This document shows positions 15,801 through 24,376 of a stretch of DNA of 64,000 nt, piece after piece; within the stretch, counting starts at the first letter, position 1; every line of letters starts with the position of its first letter. Location of the stretch: assembly GCF_050632385.1 (NCBI RefSeq), contig NZ_CP192599.1, positions 558,001 through 622,000 of the forward strand, written 5' to 3'. This stretch comes from Humitalea sp050632385 (GTDB lineage Bacteria > Pseudomonadota > Alphaproteobacteria > Acetobacterales > Acetobacteraceae). The position numbers and the translations under genes are program-made. The notes beneath the pieces were generated by a model. The model was given only the letters and a program-made list of their open reading frames with translations. It was not told where the DNA came from and ran no database searches.

Positions 15801-17120
15801 ATGGACCAGGCCACCCGCCTCGGCACGCCCGCCTACATGACCGGCTTCGGCAATGCCTTTGAGACCGAGGCCCTGCCAGGCGCCCTCCCGATCGGGCGCA
15901 ACAGCCCGCAGCGCTGCGCCTATGGGCTTTATGCCGAACAACTCTCCGGTTCGCCCTTCACCGCGCCGCGCGCGTCGAACGAACGCTCCTGGCTCTACCG
16001 CATCCGCCCGACCGTGCGGCATTGGGGGCGGTTCATGCGCAGCGACCCGGGCTTCTTCCGCAGCGCCCCCTGCGCCGAGGTGGAGATCCCCCCCGCGCCG
16101 ATGCGCTGGGACCCCATCGCCATCCCCAACGCCACGCTGAATTTCATCCAGGGCATTCACACCGCCACCACGGCGGGCGATGTCACCGGCCAGAACGGCA
16201 TGGCGGCGCACCTCTACTTCGTCACGCGCTCGATGACGGATGAGGTCTTCTACAACGCGGATGGCGAGATGCTGATCCTGCCGCAGCAGGGTGCCCTGCG
16301 CTTCCGCACCGAATTCGGCCTGATCGAGGCCGCACCCGGCCAGGTCGTCGTCATCCCGCGCGGCGTCAAGTTCGCCGTGGACCTGATGGACGGCCCGGCG
16401 CGCGGCTATATCTGCGAAAACTACGGTGGCGCCTTCACCCTGCCGGAACGCGGCCCGATCGGCGCCAATTGCCTGGCCAATCCGCGCGACTTCATGACCC
16501 CCGTGGCGCGGTATGAGGACCGCGACGCGCCCACTGCCATGACGGTCAAATGGGGCGGCACGCTCTGGACCACCGAGCTTGCGCATTCGCCGCTGGATGT
16601 CGTCGCCTGGCACGGCAATTACGCGCCCTATACCTACGACCTGCGGCGATTTTCCCCGGTGGGGCCGGTGCTGTTCGACCACGCCGATCCGTCGATCTTC
16701 ACGACGCTGACAGCACCTTCGGAAACCCCGGGCACCGCCAACGTCGATTTCGTCATCTTCCCCGATCGCTGGTCGGTGACCGAGGACACCTTCCGCCCGC
16801 CCTGGTACCACATGAACGTGATGTCCGAGTTCATGGGCCTGCTCTACGGAATCTACGATGCCAAGCCCGAGGGCTTCCGCCCCGGCGGCTTCTCGCTGCA
16901 CAATTGCATGCTGCCCCACGGCCCGGATGCGGAGGCGTTTGCCCAGGCCTCCAGCGTCGATCTCAAACCCCATCGGATGCGCGACACCATGGCCTTCATG
17001 TTCGAAACTCGCCTGCCGCAGAAGGTCACCGCCTGGGCGGCCGGGCATCCAGCGCTGCGGGCGGATTACCTCGATTGCTGGAACGGGCTGGACCGCCGTT
17101 TTGATCCGGCGCGGCCATGA
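15801..17120 (+). CDS. hmgA: Homogentisate 1,2-dioxygenase
   Basis: A 439-residue iron(II) ring-cleaving dioxygenase that converts homogentisate to maleylacetoacetate in tyrosine and phenylalanine breakdown. The N terminus shows MTGFGNAFETEALPGALP with GRNSPQ. The iron ligands lie in PPWYHMNVMSEFMGL (His and Glu) and SLHNCMLPHGPD (His). GGAGG precedes the ATG by 7 bases. Its stop overlaps fahA (ATGA). The IS-bearing repeat ends about 28 bases upstream, so the native promoter may be altered or replaced. Confidence 0.97.
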   Translation: MDQATRLGTPAYMTGFGNAFETEALPGALPIGRNSPQRCAYGLYAEQLSGSPFTAPRASNERSWLYRIRPTVRHWGRFMRSDPGFFRSAPCAEVEIPPAPMRWDPIAIPNATLNFIQGIHTATTAGDVTGQNGMAAHLYFVTRSMTDEVFYNADGEMLILPQQGALRFRTEFGLIEAAPGQVVVIPRGVKFAVDLMDGPARGYICENYGGAFTLPERGPIGANCLANPRDFMTPVARYEDRDAPTAMTVKWGGTLWTTELAHSPLDVVAWHGNYAPYTYDLRRFSPVGPVLFDHADPSIFTTLTAPSETPGTANVDFVIFPDRWSVTEDTFRPPWYHMNVMSEFMGLLYGIYDAKPEGFRPGGFSLHNCMLPHGPDAEAFAQASSVDLKPHRMRDTMAFMFETRLPQKVTAWAAGHPALRADYLDCWNGLDRRFDPARP

Positions 17121-18400
17121 TGGTGGACGCGACGCACGACCCGGCCCTGCGCTCCTGGGTCGCCTCGGCCAATGGGCATGCGGATTTCCCGATCCAGAAC
17201 CTGCCGCTCGGCGTGGTCGATCCAGCCGCCCCGCGCGGCGCGGTCGCCATCGGCGATATGGTGCTGGACCTGGCCGTTGCCGCGACGGTGCTGGACGGCG
17301 CCGCGCGCGACGCGGCCCTGGCCGGTGCCGGCGCCACGTTGAACCCGCTGCTGGCCCTGGGCACGGAAGCGCGGAAAGCGCTGCGCGCCGGGCTGTCGGC
17401 GGCGCTGGCCGATGGCAGCCCGCACCAGGCGGCCCTGGAACCGCATCTGCACAGCGCCGCCGCCGTGCTGCCCGCCCGCGTCGGCGACTACACGGATTTC
17501 TACGCCGGCATCCACCACGCGACCAACGTCGGCCGGCTGTTCCGCCCCGATGCGCCGCTGATGCCGAACTACAAATACGTGCCCATCGGCTACCACGGGC
17601 GGGCCTCCTCGCTGCTGCCCTCCGGCACCGCGATCCGGCGGCCGAATGGCCAGCGCAAGCCGGCGACCGAGACCGAACCATCGTTCGGCCCGTCGCGGAA
17701 CCTGGACTATGAATTGGAACTCGGCGTCTGGATCGGGCCGGGCAATGATCTGGGCGAAGCCATCCCGATCGCGCAGGCCGCCGACCACATCGCCGGTTTC
17801 TGCCTGCTGAACGATTTTTCCGCCCGCGATATCCAGGGCTGGGAATACCAGCCGCTCGGCCCCTTCCTGGCCAAGAGTTTCGCCACCACCATCTCCCCCT
17901 GGATCGTGACGCCGGAAGCCCTCGCCCCGTTCCGCGCCCCGCAGGCGCCACGCCCCGCCGGCGATCCCGCGCCGATGGACTACCTGTGGGACGATTCCGA
18001 CCAGGCCCAGGGCGCCCTGGCACTGACCCTGGAGGTCTTCCTCATGACCCCGGGCCTGGCCGCCAAGAACCTGGCGCCGCAGCGCCTGTCGCGCGGCACC
18101 GCGCGGGACCTGTATTGGACCGTCGCCCAACTCGTCGCCCATCACACCAGCGGCGGCTGCAACCTGGCGGCGGGCGACCTCTTCGGTTCCGGCACCATCT
18201 CCGGCCCAGACCCCGGCAGCCAGGGCAGCCTGCTGGAAATCACCCAGGGCGGCCGCCAGCCGCTGACCCTGGCCTCGGGCGAGAGCCGGCGCTTCCTGGA
18301 AGACGGCGACGAGGTGATCCTGGCGGCCCACGCCCACCGAGACGGCTTCGTCTCCATCGGCTTCGGACCCTGCCGCGCCGTGGTATTGCCGGCGCGTTAA
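17117..18400 (+). CDS. fahA: Fumarylacetoacetase
   Basis: A 427-residue hydrolase that splits fumarylacetoacetate into fumarate and acetoacetate, the last step of tyrosine catabolism. Motifs are VGDYTDFYAGIHHATNVG, RPDAPLMPNYKYVPIGYHGR and the metal/substrate segment LDYELELGVWIGPGN, then LLNDFSARDIQGWEYQPLGP, LAKSFATTISPWIV and GDLFGSGTISGPDPGSQGSL. It overlaps hmgA by four bases. The maleylacetoacetate isomerase expected between the two steps is not in the window. Confidence 0.97.
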   Translation: MMVDATHDPALRSWVASANGHADFPIQNLPLGVVDPAAPRGAVAIGDMVLDLAVAATVLDGAARDAALAGAGATLNPLLALGTEARKALRAGLSAALADGSPHQAALEPHLHSAAAVLPARVGDYTDFYAGIHHATNVGRLFRPDAPLMPNYKYVPIGYHGRASSLLPSGTAIRRPNGQRKPATETEPSFGPSRNLDYELELGVWIGPGNDLGEAIPIAQAADHIAGFCLLNDFSARDIQGWEYQPLGPFLAKSFATTISPWIVTPEALAPFRAPQAPRPAGDPAPMDYLWDDSDQAQGALALTLEVFLMTPGLAAKNLAPQRLSRGTARDLYWTVAQLVAHHTSGGCNLAAGDLFGSGTISGPDPGSQGSLLEITQGGRQPLTLASGESRRFLEDGDEVILAAHAHRDGFVSIGFGPCRAVVLPAR

Positions 18401-18403
18401 CTT

Positions 18404-18432
18404 TGTAACGGACTGGTGTGTTGCTTGTTACA
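18404..18432. promoter_or_regulatory. Inverted repeat TGTAAC-N17-GTTACA
   Basis: The half-sites at 18404-18409 and 18427-18432 lie directly after the fahA stop and 25 bases before the next start. Spacing is about two helical turns, as for a dimeric repressor, but a chance repeat or weak hairpin is equally possible. Confidence 0.3.
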
Positions 18433-18456
18433 TCGCGGCACCCCTAGCCTCGTTGC

Positions 18457-19545
18457 ATGTCCGATATCCGCGCCGCCTCCGTCCGCCTGTGCAGGGATTT
18501 CCTGCCCGAAACCACCAAGCGGGCGGATTACGTCCATTGGCGGCAGATCGGCTTCGACCACATCGCCAAGGACTACGGCCAAGGGGCGGGGACCACCTGC
18601 GGCTTCCTGCCGCATTTCCTGCTGTGGCGGCTGGGGTGCCGCGACAATACGCTGGTCAACCGTTCCGCCCCGAACGAAGGCCTGACCTACCGCATCGGCG
18701 AAAACCTCTCGATCTTCACCAAGGTGAAGCGACAATCCTGGGTGCGGCTGGAGTCCGAGGCCGATACCCGCGCCGTCGCCAATGGCAAGGGCCCCAAGCC
18801 GGGCGATGCCTGCATCATCCGCGGCGGCTACTGGAAAGACCCGAAGACCGGTGAGCGCAACCGCGACAGCGCGCATATCTTCGTGCTGCTCGAAGTGAAA
18901 AAAGCCGACGGCAAGAAAGTCGAATGGCTGGTCGCACAGACCGGCGTCAGCAACGACGCCATGCAGCAGGGCGGCCAGATCACCACCCTGACCGCCGAAC
19001 TGAAGGACGGCGACACGCCCGAGGCGAACGGCACCCACAAAGGCCCCAATCTGATCTTCGTCGCCAATATCCTGAACGAGGAACCGAACTTCCCCCGCCG
19101 CCTGATCGGCTGGAACGACCTGGAACAAGTCGGCATGGGCGCGAAACCCAAGCCCGCCTTCACCGACCTGTTCCAGAAACGCCGCCTGGACGCCGCCGAG
19201 AACGGGCCGAACAAGATCATGGAATGGCTCGGCTGGTGGCACGTCGCCGATCCCGGGGGCTTCGTTCCGCTGGCGCCGCCCTTCATCCTGCTGGACCGCG
19301 GCCACGAAGCCTTCCGCCTGTCCAAGATCAACATCGGCCCGCATGTCTGCGACACCGCCGGCGTCTGGACCCGCACCGGCGCCACCCTGGCCATCCAATG
19401 GGACAACGGCACCAGCCAGTCCTGGACGATCAAACGGATGTTCTCGCCCAAAGTAAAAACCGAAGGCACCCCCCTGTCCGCCAATACCGGCACCCTGACC
19501 GCCCTGCCCAAGGCACCGGACGTGCTGCCGATGCGGTGGCGGTAG
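18457..19545 (+). CDS. Unrecognised protein, possible CHAP/NlpC-like domain
   Basis: A 362-residue protein I cannot assign to a named family. The first half has an arrangement seen in CHAP/NlpC-type cysteine peptidases: GTTCGFLPHFLLWRLG (candidate nucleophile Cys48), then GPKPGDACIIRGGYW, then DSAHIFVLLEVKK with a His. The second half includes NEEPNFPRRLIGWNDLE, WWHVADPGGFVPLAPP and a long C-terminal stretch with little low complexity. There is no signal peptide. No Shine-Dalgarno sequence is visible before the ATG. Base composition matches its neighbours. Its stop codon lies inside the left arm of a palindromic element. A catalytic role is inference only. Confidence 0.6.
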   Translation: MSDIRAASVRLCRDFLPETTKRADYVHWRQIGFDHIAKDYGQGAGTTCGFLPHFLLWRLGCRDNTLVNRSAPNEGLTYRIGENLSIFTKVKRQSWVRLESEADTRAVANGKGPKPGDACIIRGGYWKDPKTGERNRDSAHIFVLLEVKKADGKKVEWLVAQTGVSNDAMQQGGQITTLTAELKDGDTPEANGTHKGPNLIFVANILNEEPNFPRRLIGWNDLEQVGMGAKPKPAFTDLFQKRRLDAAENGPNKIMEWLGWWHVADPGGFVPLAPPFILLDRGHEAFRLSKINIGPHVCDTAGVWTRTGATLAIQWDNGTSQSWTIKRMFSPKVKTEGTPLSANTGTLTALPKAPDVLPMRWR

Positions 19546-19595
19546 GGGGTGTAAGAATTGGGGGAAGTTGCGCCGTGGAGAGGGCTTCGCCCCCT

Positions 19596-20881
19596 TGTTC
19601 AGACCGGAGAGATGCTTGACGGGTGTTCGGAGACATCCCTGACGGGTCCGATTATCGTTTCTGGCCCGGTGATGTCCACCTCACCCAGCCTGAAGCGCAT
19701 GAAGTGCAGGCTCAGCACGCCATCCCGCCCCGTCGCACGCAGCGCGATGTCCAGCCCGGCGAAGGCCTGCGACAGCCCGACCATCCTGCCATGCAGCTTG
19801 AAGCAGCCATTCGGCCGCACCCGGCGCACCAGGTCGGTCTGGTAGTAGTCGGGCGTCGGCAGCACCTCGGGAAAGCCCTGGCTGCTGGGCCGGTAGCGGC
19901 TCGCCGGCACGTCCATGCCCAGCGCCTCATGCGGGCGCTGTTCGTTGTAGACTGGCCGCCAGGCGTTGAACGCCGCCTGGCAGTCGTCCAGGTCGGCGAA
20001 GCGCCGGCCCTGCAGCACCTCCACATCCAGCGTGCGGTGGAACCGCTCGTCCTTGCCTTGGGTCTGCGGATGCCGCGGCCGCCCATGCAGGGTCGCCACG
20101 CCCAGCCGCATCAGCCAGACCTCGAAGGCGCTGCGCTGCACCGCCAGCCTGCCGGTATGGCCCGTGGCGCCCCAGGGTGAGCCATTGTCGCACAGGATGG
20201 CGCCGGGCAGGCCATAGCGGCGGAACAGCGCGGTCAGCCGACCCTGGACCTCGATCAGCGTCTCGCCAGCACAGGCGGCGATGCCCAGGGCGTAGCGCGA
20301 ATGATCGTCCAGCACGGTCAGCGGGTGGCAGCGCCGGCTGCCGGCCGGGATGTGGCCCTTGAAGTCCATCTGCCACAGCTCGTTCGGGGCTGGGCGTTCA
20401 AAGCGGGTCAGGGCGCGATGCCGCTCGGCCTTGATCGGGTCGATCTGGCCGGCACGGCGCAGCACCTGCGTCACCGTCGATGGCGCCGGCACCCCCTCCA
20501 CGCCCAGGTCGCGCAGCCGCCGCGCCAGCTTGCGCCCGCCCCAGCGCGGGTGCGCCGCGCGCAGGGCAAGCAGCTGCGCCTCGATCTCGGGCGCCACCCG
20601 CCTGGGGCTGTCGTGCGGCCGGCGCGAGCGCTCCACGAGGCCCGCATCGCCAACCTCGCGGTGACGCCGCAACAGGGTGAAACCGCTCTGCCGGCTGATG
20701 CCAAAGCGACGGCATAACGCCGCCACGCTGACATCGCCGACGCTGGCCAGACGGACGAACTCCCGACGGGTGTCGATCACAGATAACGCCTTCCAGGGCA
20801 TCGTCCCTCTCCCGAGAAACCAAGCCCAAAAGCGTCAAGCATGTCTCCGAACAGGCGTCAGGGATGTCTCCGGTCTGAACA
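19596..20881 (-). mobile_element. IS481-family insertion sequence, copy 2
   Basis: A 1286-bp element with the same TGTTCAG...CTGAACA ends and about 48-bp terminal repeats as copies 1 and 3. The 6-bp duplication is CCCCCT at 19590-19595 and 20882-20887. It lies in the same position within the surrounding hairpin element as the other two copies, in the same relative orientation as copy 1. It shares the T at the silent site distinguishing copies 2 and 3 from copy 1. Confidence 0.93.
19599..20801 (-). CDS. IS481-family DDE transposase (copy 2)
   Basis: A 400-residue transposase with protein sequence identical to the copies at 14536 and 43704, including the acidic triad D146, D205 and E252 and the N-terminal helix-turn-helix. 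The frame is intact, so the copy is probably active. The stop falls inside the terminal inverted repeat. Confidence 0.95.
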   Translation of the reverse strand: MPWKALSVIDTRREFVRLASVGDVSVAALCRRFGISRQSGFTLLRRHREVGDAGLVERSRRPHDSPRRVAPEIEAQLLALRAAHPRWGGRKLARRLRDLGVEGVPAPSTVTQVLRRAGQIDPIKAERHRALTRFERPAPNELWQMDFKGHIPAGSRRCHPLTVLDDHSRYALGIAACAGETLIEVQGRLTALFRRYGLPGAILCDNGSPWGATGHTGRLAVQRSAFEVWLMRLGVATLHGRPRHPQTQGKDERFHRTLDVEVLQGRRFADLDDCQAAFNAWRPVYNEQRPHEALGMDVPASRYRPSSQGFPEVLPTPDYYQTDLVRRVRPNGCFKLHGRMVGLSQAFAGLDIALRATGRDGVLSLHFMRFRLGEVDITGPETIIGPVRDVSEHPSSISPV

Positions 20882-21108
20882 CCCCCTCCACACCTCCCCC
20901 ACCAAGGGGCCGTGGCCCCTTGGAACCCACGGGTTTGGAAAAATAAAGGGAGGGGCATCAAGGTCACGCTATTGATCAGGCGTGCTCCATGCCCCTCCCT
21001 TTATTTTTCCAATACATCGCGCCGGTCCAGGGGCGGCGGCCCCTGGTGGGGAGAGTTTGAGAGGGGCAAAGCCCCTTTCAAAGCGCAACTCCCCAATTCT
21101 TACACCCC

Positions 21109-22143
21109 CTACCTTCCCAGCCCCCGCAGCACGTCCAGTGTGCCGCGCGGTGCGGTGTGGCGCGCGGTCGCTGGCGTGACGGGCGGTGCCCCGCGGCGCA
21201 GGGCGGTCGGTGTCACGCCGAATTCCTGTCGGAAGGCGCGGCTGAAGCTGGAGGGGTCGAAGAACCCCAGCCCTTCGGCGATGGCCTGGATGCTGCGCCG
21301 GTCTTCGGCCTCGGCCAGGCGGCGATGGGCTTCGCGCAGGCGTTCGGCCTGGATCGTGCGGGCGACCCCGCCGAGCGGTTCGAACAGGCGGTAGAGTGCT
21401 GACCGCGACACTCCCGCCATCCGGCACAGCCGTTCCGGTCCCAGCATGCAGGACCCCAGGTTGGCGCGGATCAGCCCCAGGATGCGCGCCCGCATCACCT
21501 GGTCGATCTGCGGGCGGGCGGCGTGCAGGGCGTCGGTGCTGGCCTCGGCGGCGGCGGCGACCAGGGCGCGGGTGGCGGCGACGACCGCGGGGGTATCGGC
21601 CTCGGTCATGCTGGGCAGGCGCAGCGCCAGGGCTTGCATGTAGTCGCCGACCAGGCCCCACAGGGGCCCAGGCAGCGGCCGGTTGCGCAGGCCATCCAGC
21701 ACCGGCGCCAGCCCCGGCAGCGTGTCGCGCGCGATGAACAGCCGCGTCCAGCCGGCTTCATCCCGCGTGGTCGCATTGGCGTCGTGCAGCGCGAAGAGGT
21801 GCGGCACGCCGGGCCGCATGTCCACGTCGGCATCGCCGATGCGGGCGCGCAGGCTGCCGCCGGTCATCACGTTGATCGACCAATGGTCCATCTGGTCGCG
21901 GCGGATATGCGCGGCCGTGCGCCGGTTCACGACGGGCGGGGAGGCCGATGCGATCAGCGCCAGCGGTCCCAGCGACCAGGCGGTGGCCCGCATCGGGAAG
22001 TGCCGCGCGGCATCGCCGACCGGCGCCGTATCCAGCCAGCCGCCGCATTCGTCGCGATAGGCCGCGAACTGCCGGGGGCCGGGCAGGTGCTGGGTCGAGA
22101 AGGTGGTGGGCACCAGCGGCGATGCCGTGTCGTTCCGCGTCAT
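21109..22143 (-). CDS. AraC-family transcriptional regulator
   Basis: A 344-residue regulator with an N-terminal sensing domain of the AraC_binding_2 kind (DQMDHWSINVMTGGSLRA, RPGVPHLFALHDANATTRDE) and a C-terminal double helix-turn-helix from about residue 235 (LCRMAGVSRSALYRLFEPLG and SIQAIAEGLGFFDPSSFSRA with FRQEFGVTPTALRRG). The stop TAG lies within the right arm of the multi-hairpin element. It is divergent from the TctB gene at 22337, with a 193-base spacer, and may control that transporter; this is inference from position. Confidence 0.88.
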   Translation of the reverse strand: MTRNDTASPLVPTTFSTQHLPGPRQFAAYRDECGGWLDTAPVGDAARHFPMRATAWSLGPLALIASASPPVVNRRTAAHIRRDQMDHWSINVMTGGSLRARIGDADVDMRPGVPHLFALHDANATTRDEAGWTRLFIARDTLPGLAPVLDGLRNRPLPGPLWGLVGDYMQALALRLPSMTEADTPAVVAATRALVAAAAEASTDALHAARPQIDQVMRARILGLIRANLGSCMLGPERLCRMAGVSRSALYRLFEPLGGVARTIQAERLREAHRRLAEAEDRRSIQAIAEGLGFFDPSSFSRAFRQEFGVTPTALRRGAPPVTPATARHTAPRGTLDVLRGLGR

Positions 22144-22336
22144 GGCAATTGCGTGTCCTGCCGGGGCCTGGCCGTGTCGCGCAGGGCGGCACCGTCATGG
22201 GGGTTACCGTCTCCCTGTCCGAAGCAGCAAGCGATGCGCCGCCGCCCCTGCCATGCGCGGAACGAGCGATACCCCCTGGCGCCGCCCGCGCCGCCGTCTA
22301 TCCTTCCGCCCAACGACCCGCAGGGAGGGCGACAAC

Positions 22337-22804
22337 GTGCATCTATCCGACCGGATCACCGGCGGCTTTCTGGTGGCCCTGGGGGCGGCGGCGGCGCTGT
22401 TCGGCTCCCGCTTCCCAGCGGTGCCGGGCCAGGATGTCGGCCCCGCCGCCTTTCCCATGGTGATCGGCTTCGGCCTGGTCGGGTGTGGCGCGCTGATCGC
22501 CGTCGGCATCGGCCGAGGGTTCGAGGTACCGGAAGAGCCCGAACCCGGCCCCCCGCCGTCCCGCCTGGCTTCCCTGCGCGTGCTGGTGCCGCCGGCCTTG
22601 CTGGTGTTCTACGCGCTCGCCTCCGAACCGCTGGGGTTTTTGATCGCCGGGGCGATCGTGGTGCTGCTCGCGGCCTTCTCGCTCGGCGCGCGCCCCGCGC
22701 TTGCCGTGCCCCTGGCGATCGCGGGGCCGGTGCTGGTGCACCTGGCGTTTCACAAACTGCTGCGGGTGCCCTTGCCCGAAGGCCTGCTGGCGGCACCCTG
22801 GTAG
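22337..22804 (+). CDS. tctB: TTT transporter small membrane subunit TctB
   Basis: A 155-residue integral membrane protein with four predicted helices, the small subunit of a tripartite tricarboxylate transporter. The first helix begins ITGGFLVALGAAAALFGS; later helices include VLVPPALLVFYALASEPLG and GFLIAGAIVVLLAAFSLGAR. I chose the GTG at 22337 because AGGGAGGG lies 8-15 bases upstream and translation from it begins with the first membrane segment. It abuts tctA directly. No binding protein is next to it; the nearest candidate starts at 27215. Confidence 0.82.
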   Translation: MHLSDRITGGFLVALGAAAALFGSRFPAVPGQDVGPAAFPMVIGFGLVGCGALIAVGIGRGFEVPEEPEPGPPPSRLASLRVLVPPALLVFYALASEPLGFLIAGAIVVLLAAFSLGARPALAVPLAIAGPVLVHLAFHKLLRVPLPEGLLAAPW

Positions 22805-24301
22805 ATGGACGCTGTCATCGAGGGGTTCCGGCTGGTCCTCGCGCCGGATGTGTTGATCGCGATCATGGCCTCCGCGATCTATGGGCTGGTCGTCGGTTCG
22901 CTGCCTGGCCTGTCGGCCACCATGGCGACGGCGCTGCTGGTGCCCGTCACCTTCTGGCTGTCGCCGATCGCGGCGGTGGCGACGATCATCACCGCCTCCG
23001 CCATGGCGATCTTTTCCGGCGATATTCCGGGCGCGTTGCTGCGGATTCCCGGCACGCCGGCCTCGGCCGCCTATACCGACGAAGCCTATGCGCTGACGCG
23101 CAAGGGGCAGGCGGAACTGGCGCTGGGGGCGGGGCTGTGGTTCAGCGCGATCGGCGGCATCGTCGGCACCTTGTCGCTGATGCTGCTGGCGCCGGCGCTG
23201 GCCGAGATCGCCTTGTCCTTCTCGACCTATGAGTATTTCTGGCTCGCGCTGCTGGGGCTGATGTGCGCGACCTTGGTCGCGCGATCCTCGCCCATCAAGG
23301 CCATCGCCTCGATGCTGCTCGGCCTGTTGATCGCCTGCATCGGGATGGAAAATCCCGCCGGCACGCCGCGCTTCACTTTTGGTATCCCGGACCTATTGGG
23401 CGGGATCGAACCGATCCCCGCATTGGTCGGCGTGTTCGCGGTGTCCGAAGTCATGCGTGCCATGGCCTCGGCCGAGCCGCCCAAGCTGCCGCCGCGCAAA
23501 TTCGGCTCGATCCTGGCGAACCAATGGGCGCTGACGAAGAAATACCAGTGGCCGATGTGGCGGGGGAACATCGTCGGCATCATCATCGGTGTGCTGCCGG
23601 GGGCAGGGGCGGACATGGCCGCCTGGGTCTCCTACGCCATGTCGAAAAAATTCAGCAAGGAACCCGAGAAATTCGGCACCGGCCACCCCGAGGGCCTGGT
23701 CGAGGCGGGTGCATCCAACAACGCATCGCTCGCCAGCGGTTGGGTGCCATCGCTGCTCTTCGGCATTCCCGGCGACACGATCACCGCCATCGCCATCGGC
23801 GTGCTCTACATGAAGGGGCTAAACCCCGGCCCGACGCTGTTCACCGAACGCGCGTCCAGCATGTATGCGCTCTACATCATCTTCATCCTGGCCAATATCA
23901 TCATGATCCCGCTGGGCATCATCATGATCCGGCTGGCGTCGCGCGTGCTGGCGGCGCCACGGTCGGGGGTGATGCCGCTGATCCTGCTGCTCTGCGCGGT
24001 CGGCTCCTTCGCGACGGGCAACAACCTGTTTGCCGTGGTGCTGGTCGGGCTGTTCGGCATCCTGGGTTTTGTCATGGAACGCAACGGCTACCCGGTCGCG
24101 GCGCTGGTGCTTGGCATCGTGATGGGCAACATGGTCGAACAATCCTTCATCACCAGCCTGATCAAATCCGACGGCGACGTGCTGCCCTTCTTCGAACGCC
24201 CGGTGTCGGCGGTGCTTGCGGCGCTGACGATCTCGGCCCTGCTATGGCCGCTGGCGGCCTGGATCTGGACGCGCACCACGGCACGGCGCGCGCCCGCGTG
24301 A
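22805..24301 (+). CDS. tctA: TTT transporter large permease TctA
   Basis: A 498-residue, roughly 12-helix permease (DUF112/TctA family) that moves carboxylates into the cell using an ion gradient and a periplasmic binding protein. Signature loops are GSLPGLSATMATALLVPVTF near residue 30 and IIGVLPGAGADMAAWVSYAM near 260, plus DIPGALLRIPGTPASAAYTD. The start codon follows the tctB stop immediately. The cargo is unknown. Confidence 0.93.
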   Translation: MDAVIEGFRLVLAPDVLIAIMASAIYGLVVGSLPGLSATMATALLVPVTFWLSPIAAVATIITASAMAIFSGDIPGALLRIPGTPASAAYTDEAYALTRKGQAELALGAGLWFSAIGGIVGTLSLMLLAPALAEIALSFSTYEYFWLALLGLMCATLVARSSPIKAIASMLLGLLIACIGMENPAGTPRFTFGIPDLLGGIEPIPALVGVFAVSEVMRAMASAEPPKLPPRKFGSILANQWALTKKYQWPMWRGNIVGIIIGVLPGAGADMAAWVSYAMSKKFSKEPEKFGTGHPEGLVEAGASNNASLASGWVPSLLFGIPGDTITAIAIGVLYMKGLNPGPTLFTERASSMYALYIIFILANIIMIPLGIIMIRLASRVLAAPRSGVMPLILLLCAVGSFATGNNLFAVVLVGLFGILGFVMERNGYPVAALVLGIVMGNMVEQSFITSLIKSDGDVLPFFERPVSAVLAALTISALLWPLAAWIWTRTTARRAPA

Positions 24302-24376
24302 CCCAGGTCGTCACCACGTTGACGGCGTCGCGCTACGGCTGACAGTGACGCCACACGCACCCCAGGAGGACCACCG

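Larger units (their letters stand above)
19541..21113 (+). repeat. Multi-hairpin element copy 2, split by IS
   Basis: The clearest copy. The outer arms at 19541-19563 and 21091-21113 are perfectly complementary over 23 bp and continue for 8 more bp (19566-19573 with 21083-21090). These arms include the TAG stop codons of both converging neighbour genes. Inside are hairpins at 20902-20923 (CCAAGGGGCC stem), a perfect 24-bp stem 20935-20958/20989-21012 with a 30-base loop, 21027-21046 (CCAGGGGC stem) and 21062-21076. Without the IS and one duplicate it is 281 bp. The IS occupies 19596-20881. Confidence 0.9.

Noticed and set aside
15492..18023. An 843-codon open frame on the minus strand
   Set aside because: It lies opposite hmgA, fahA and the transposase, all with clear family motifs; its translation is low-complexity Arg/Gly/Ala, a high-GC artefact.
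14456..20881. IS copies 1 and 2 as a composite transposon carrying hmgA-fahA
   Set aside because: Each IS has its own matching 6-bp duplication, so each inserted separately; there is no shared outer duplication.
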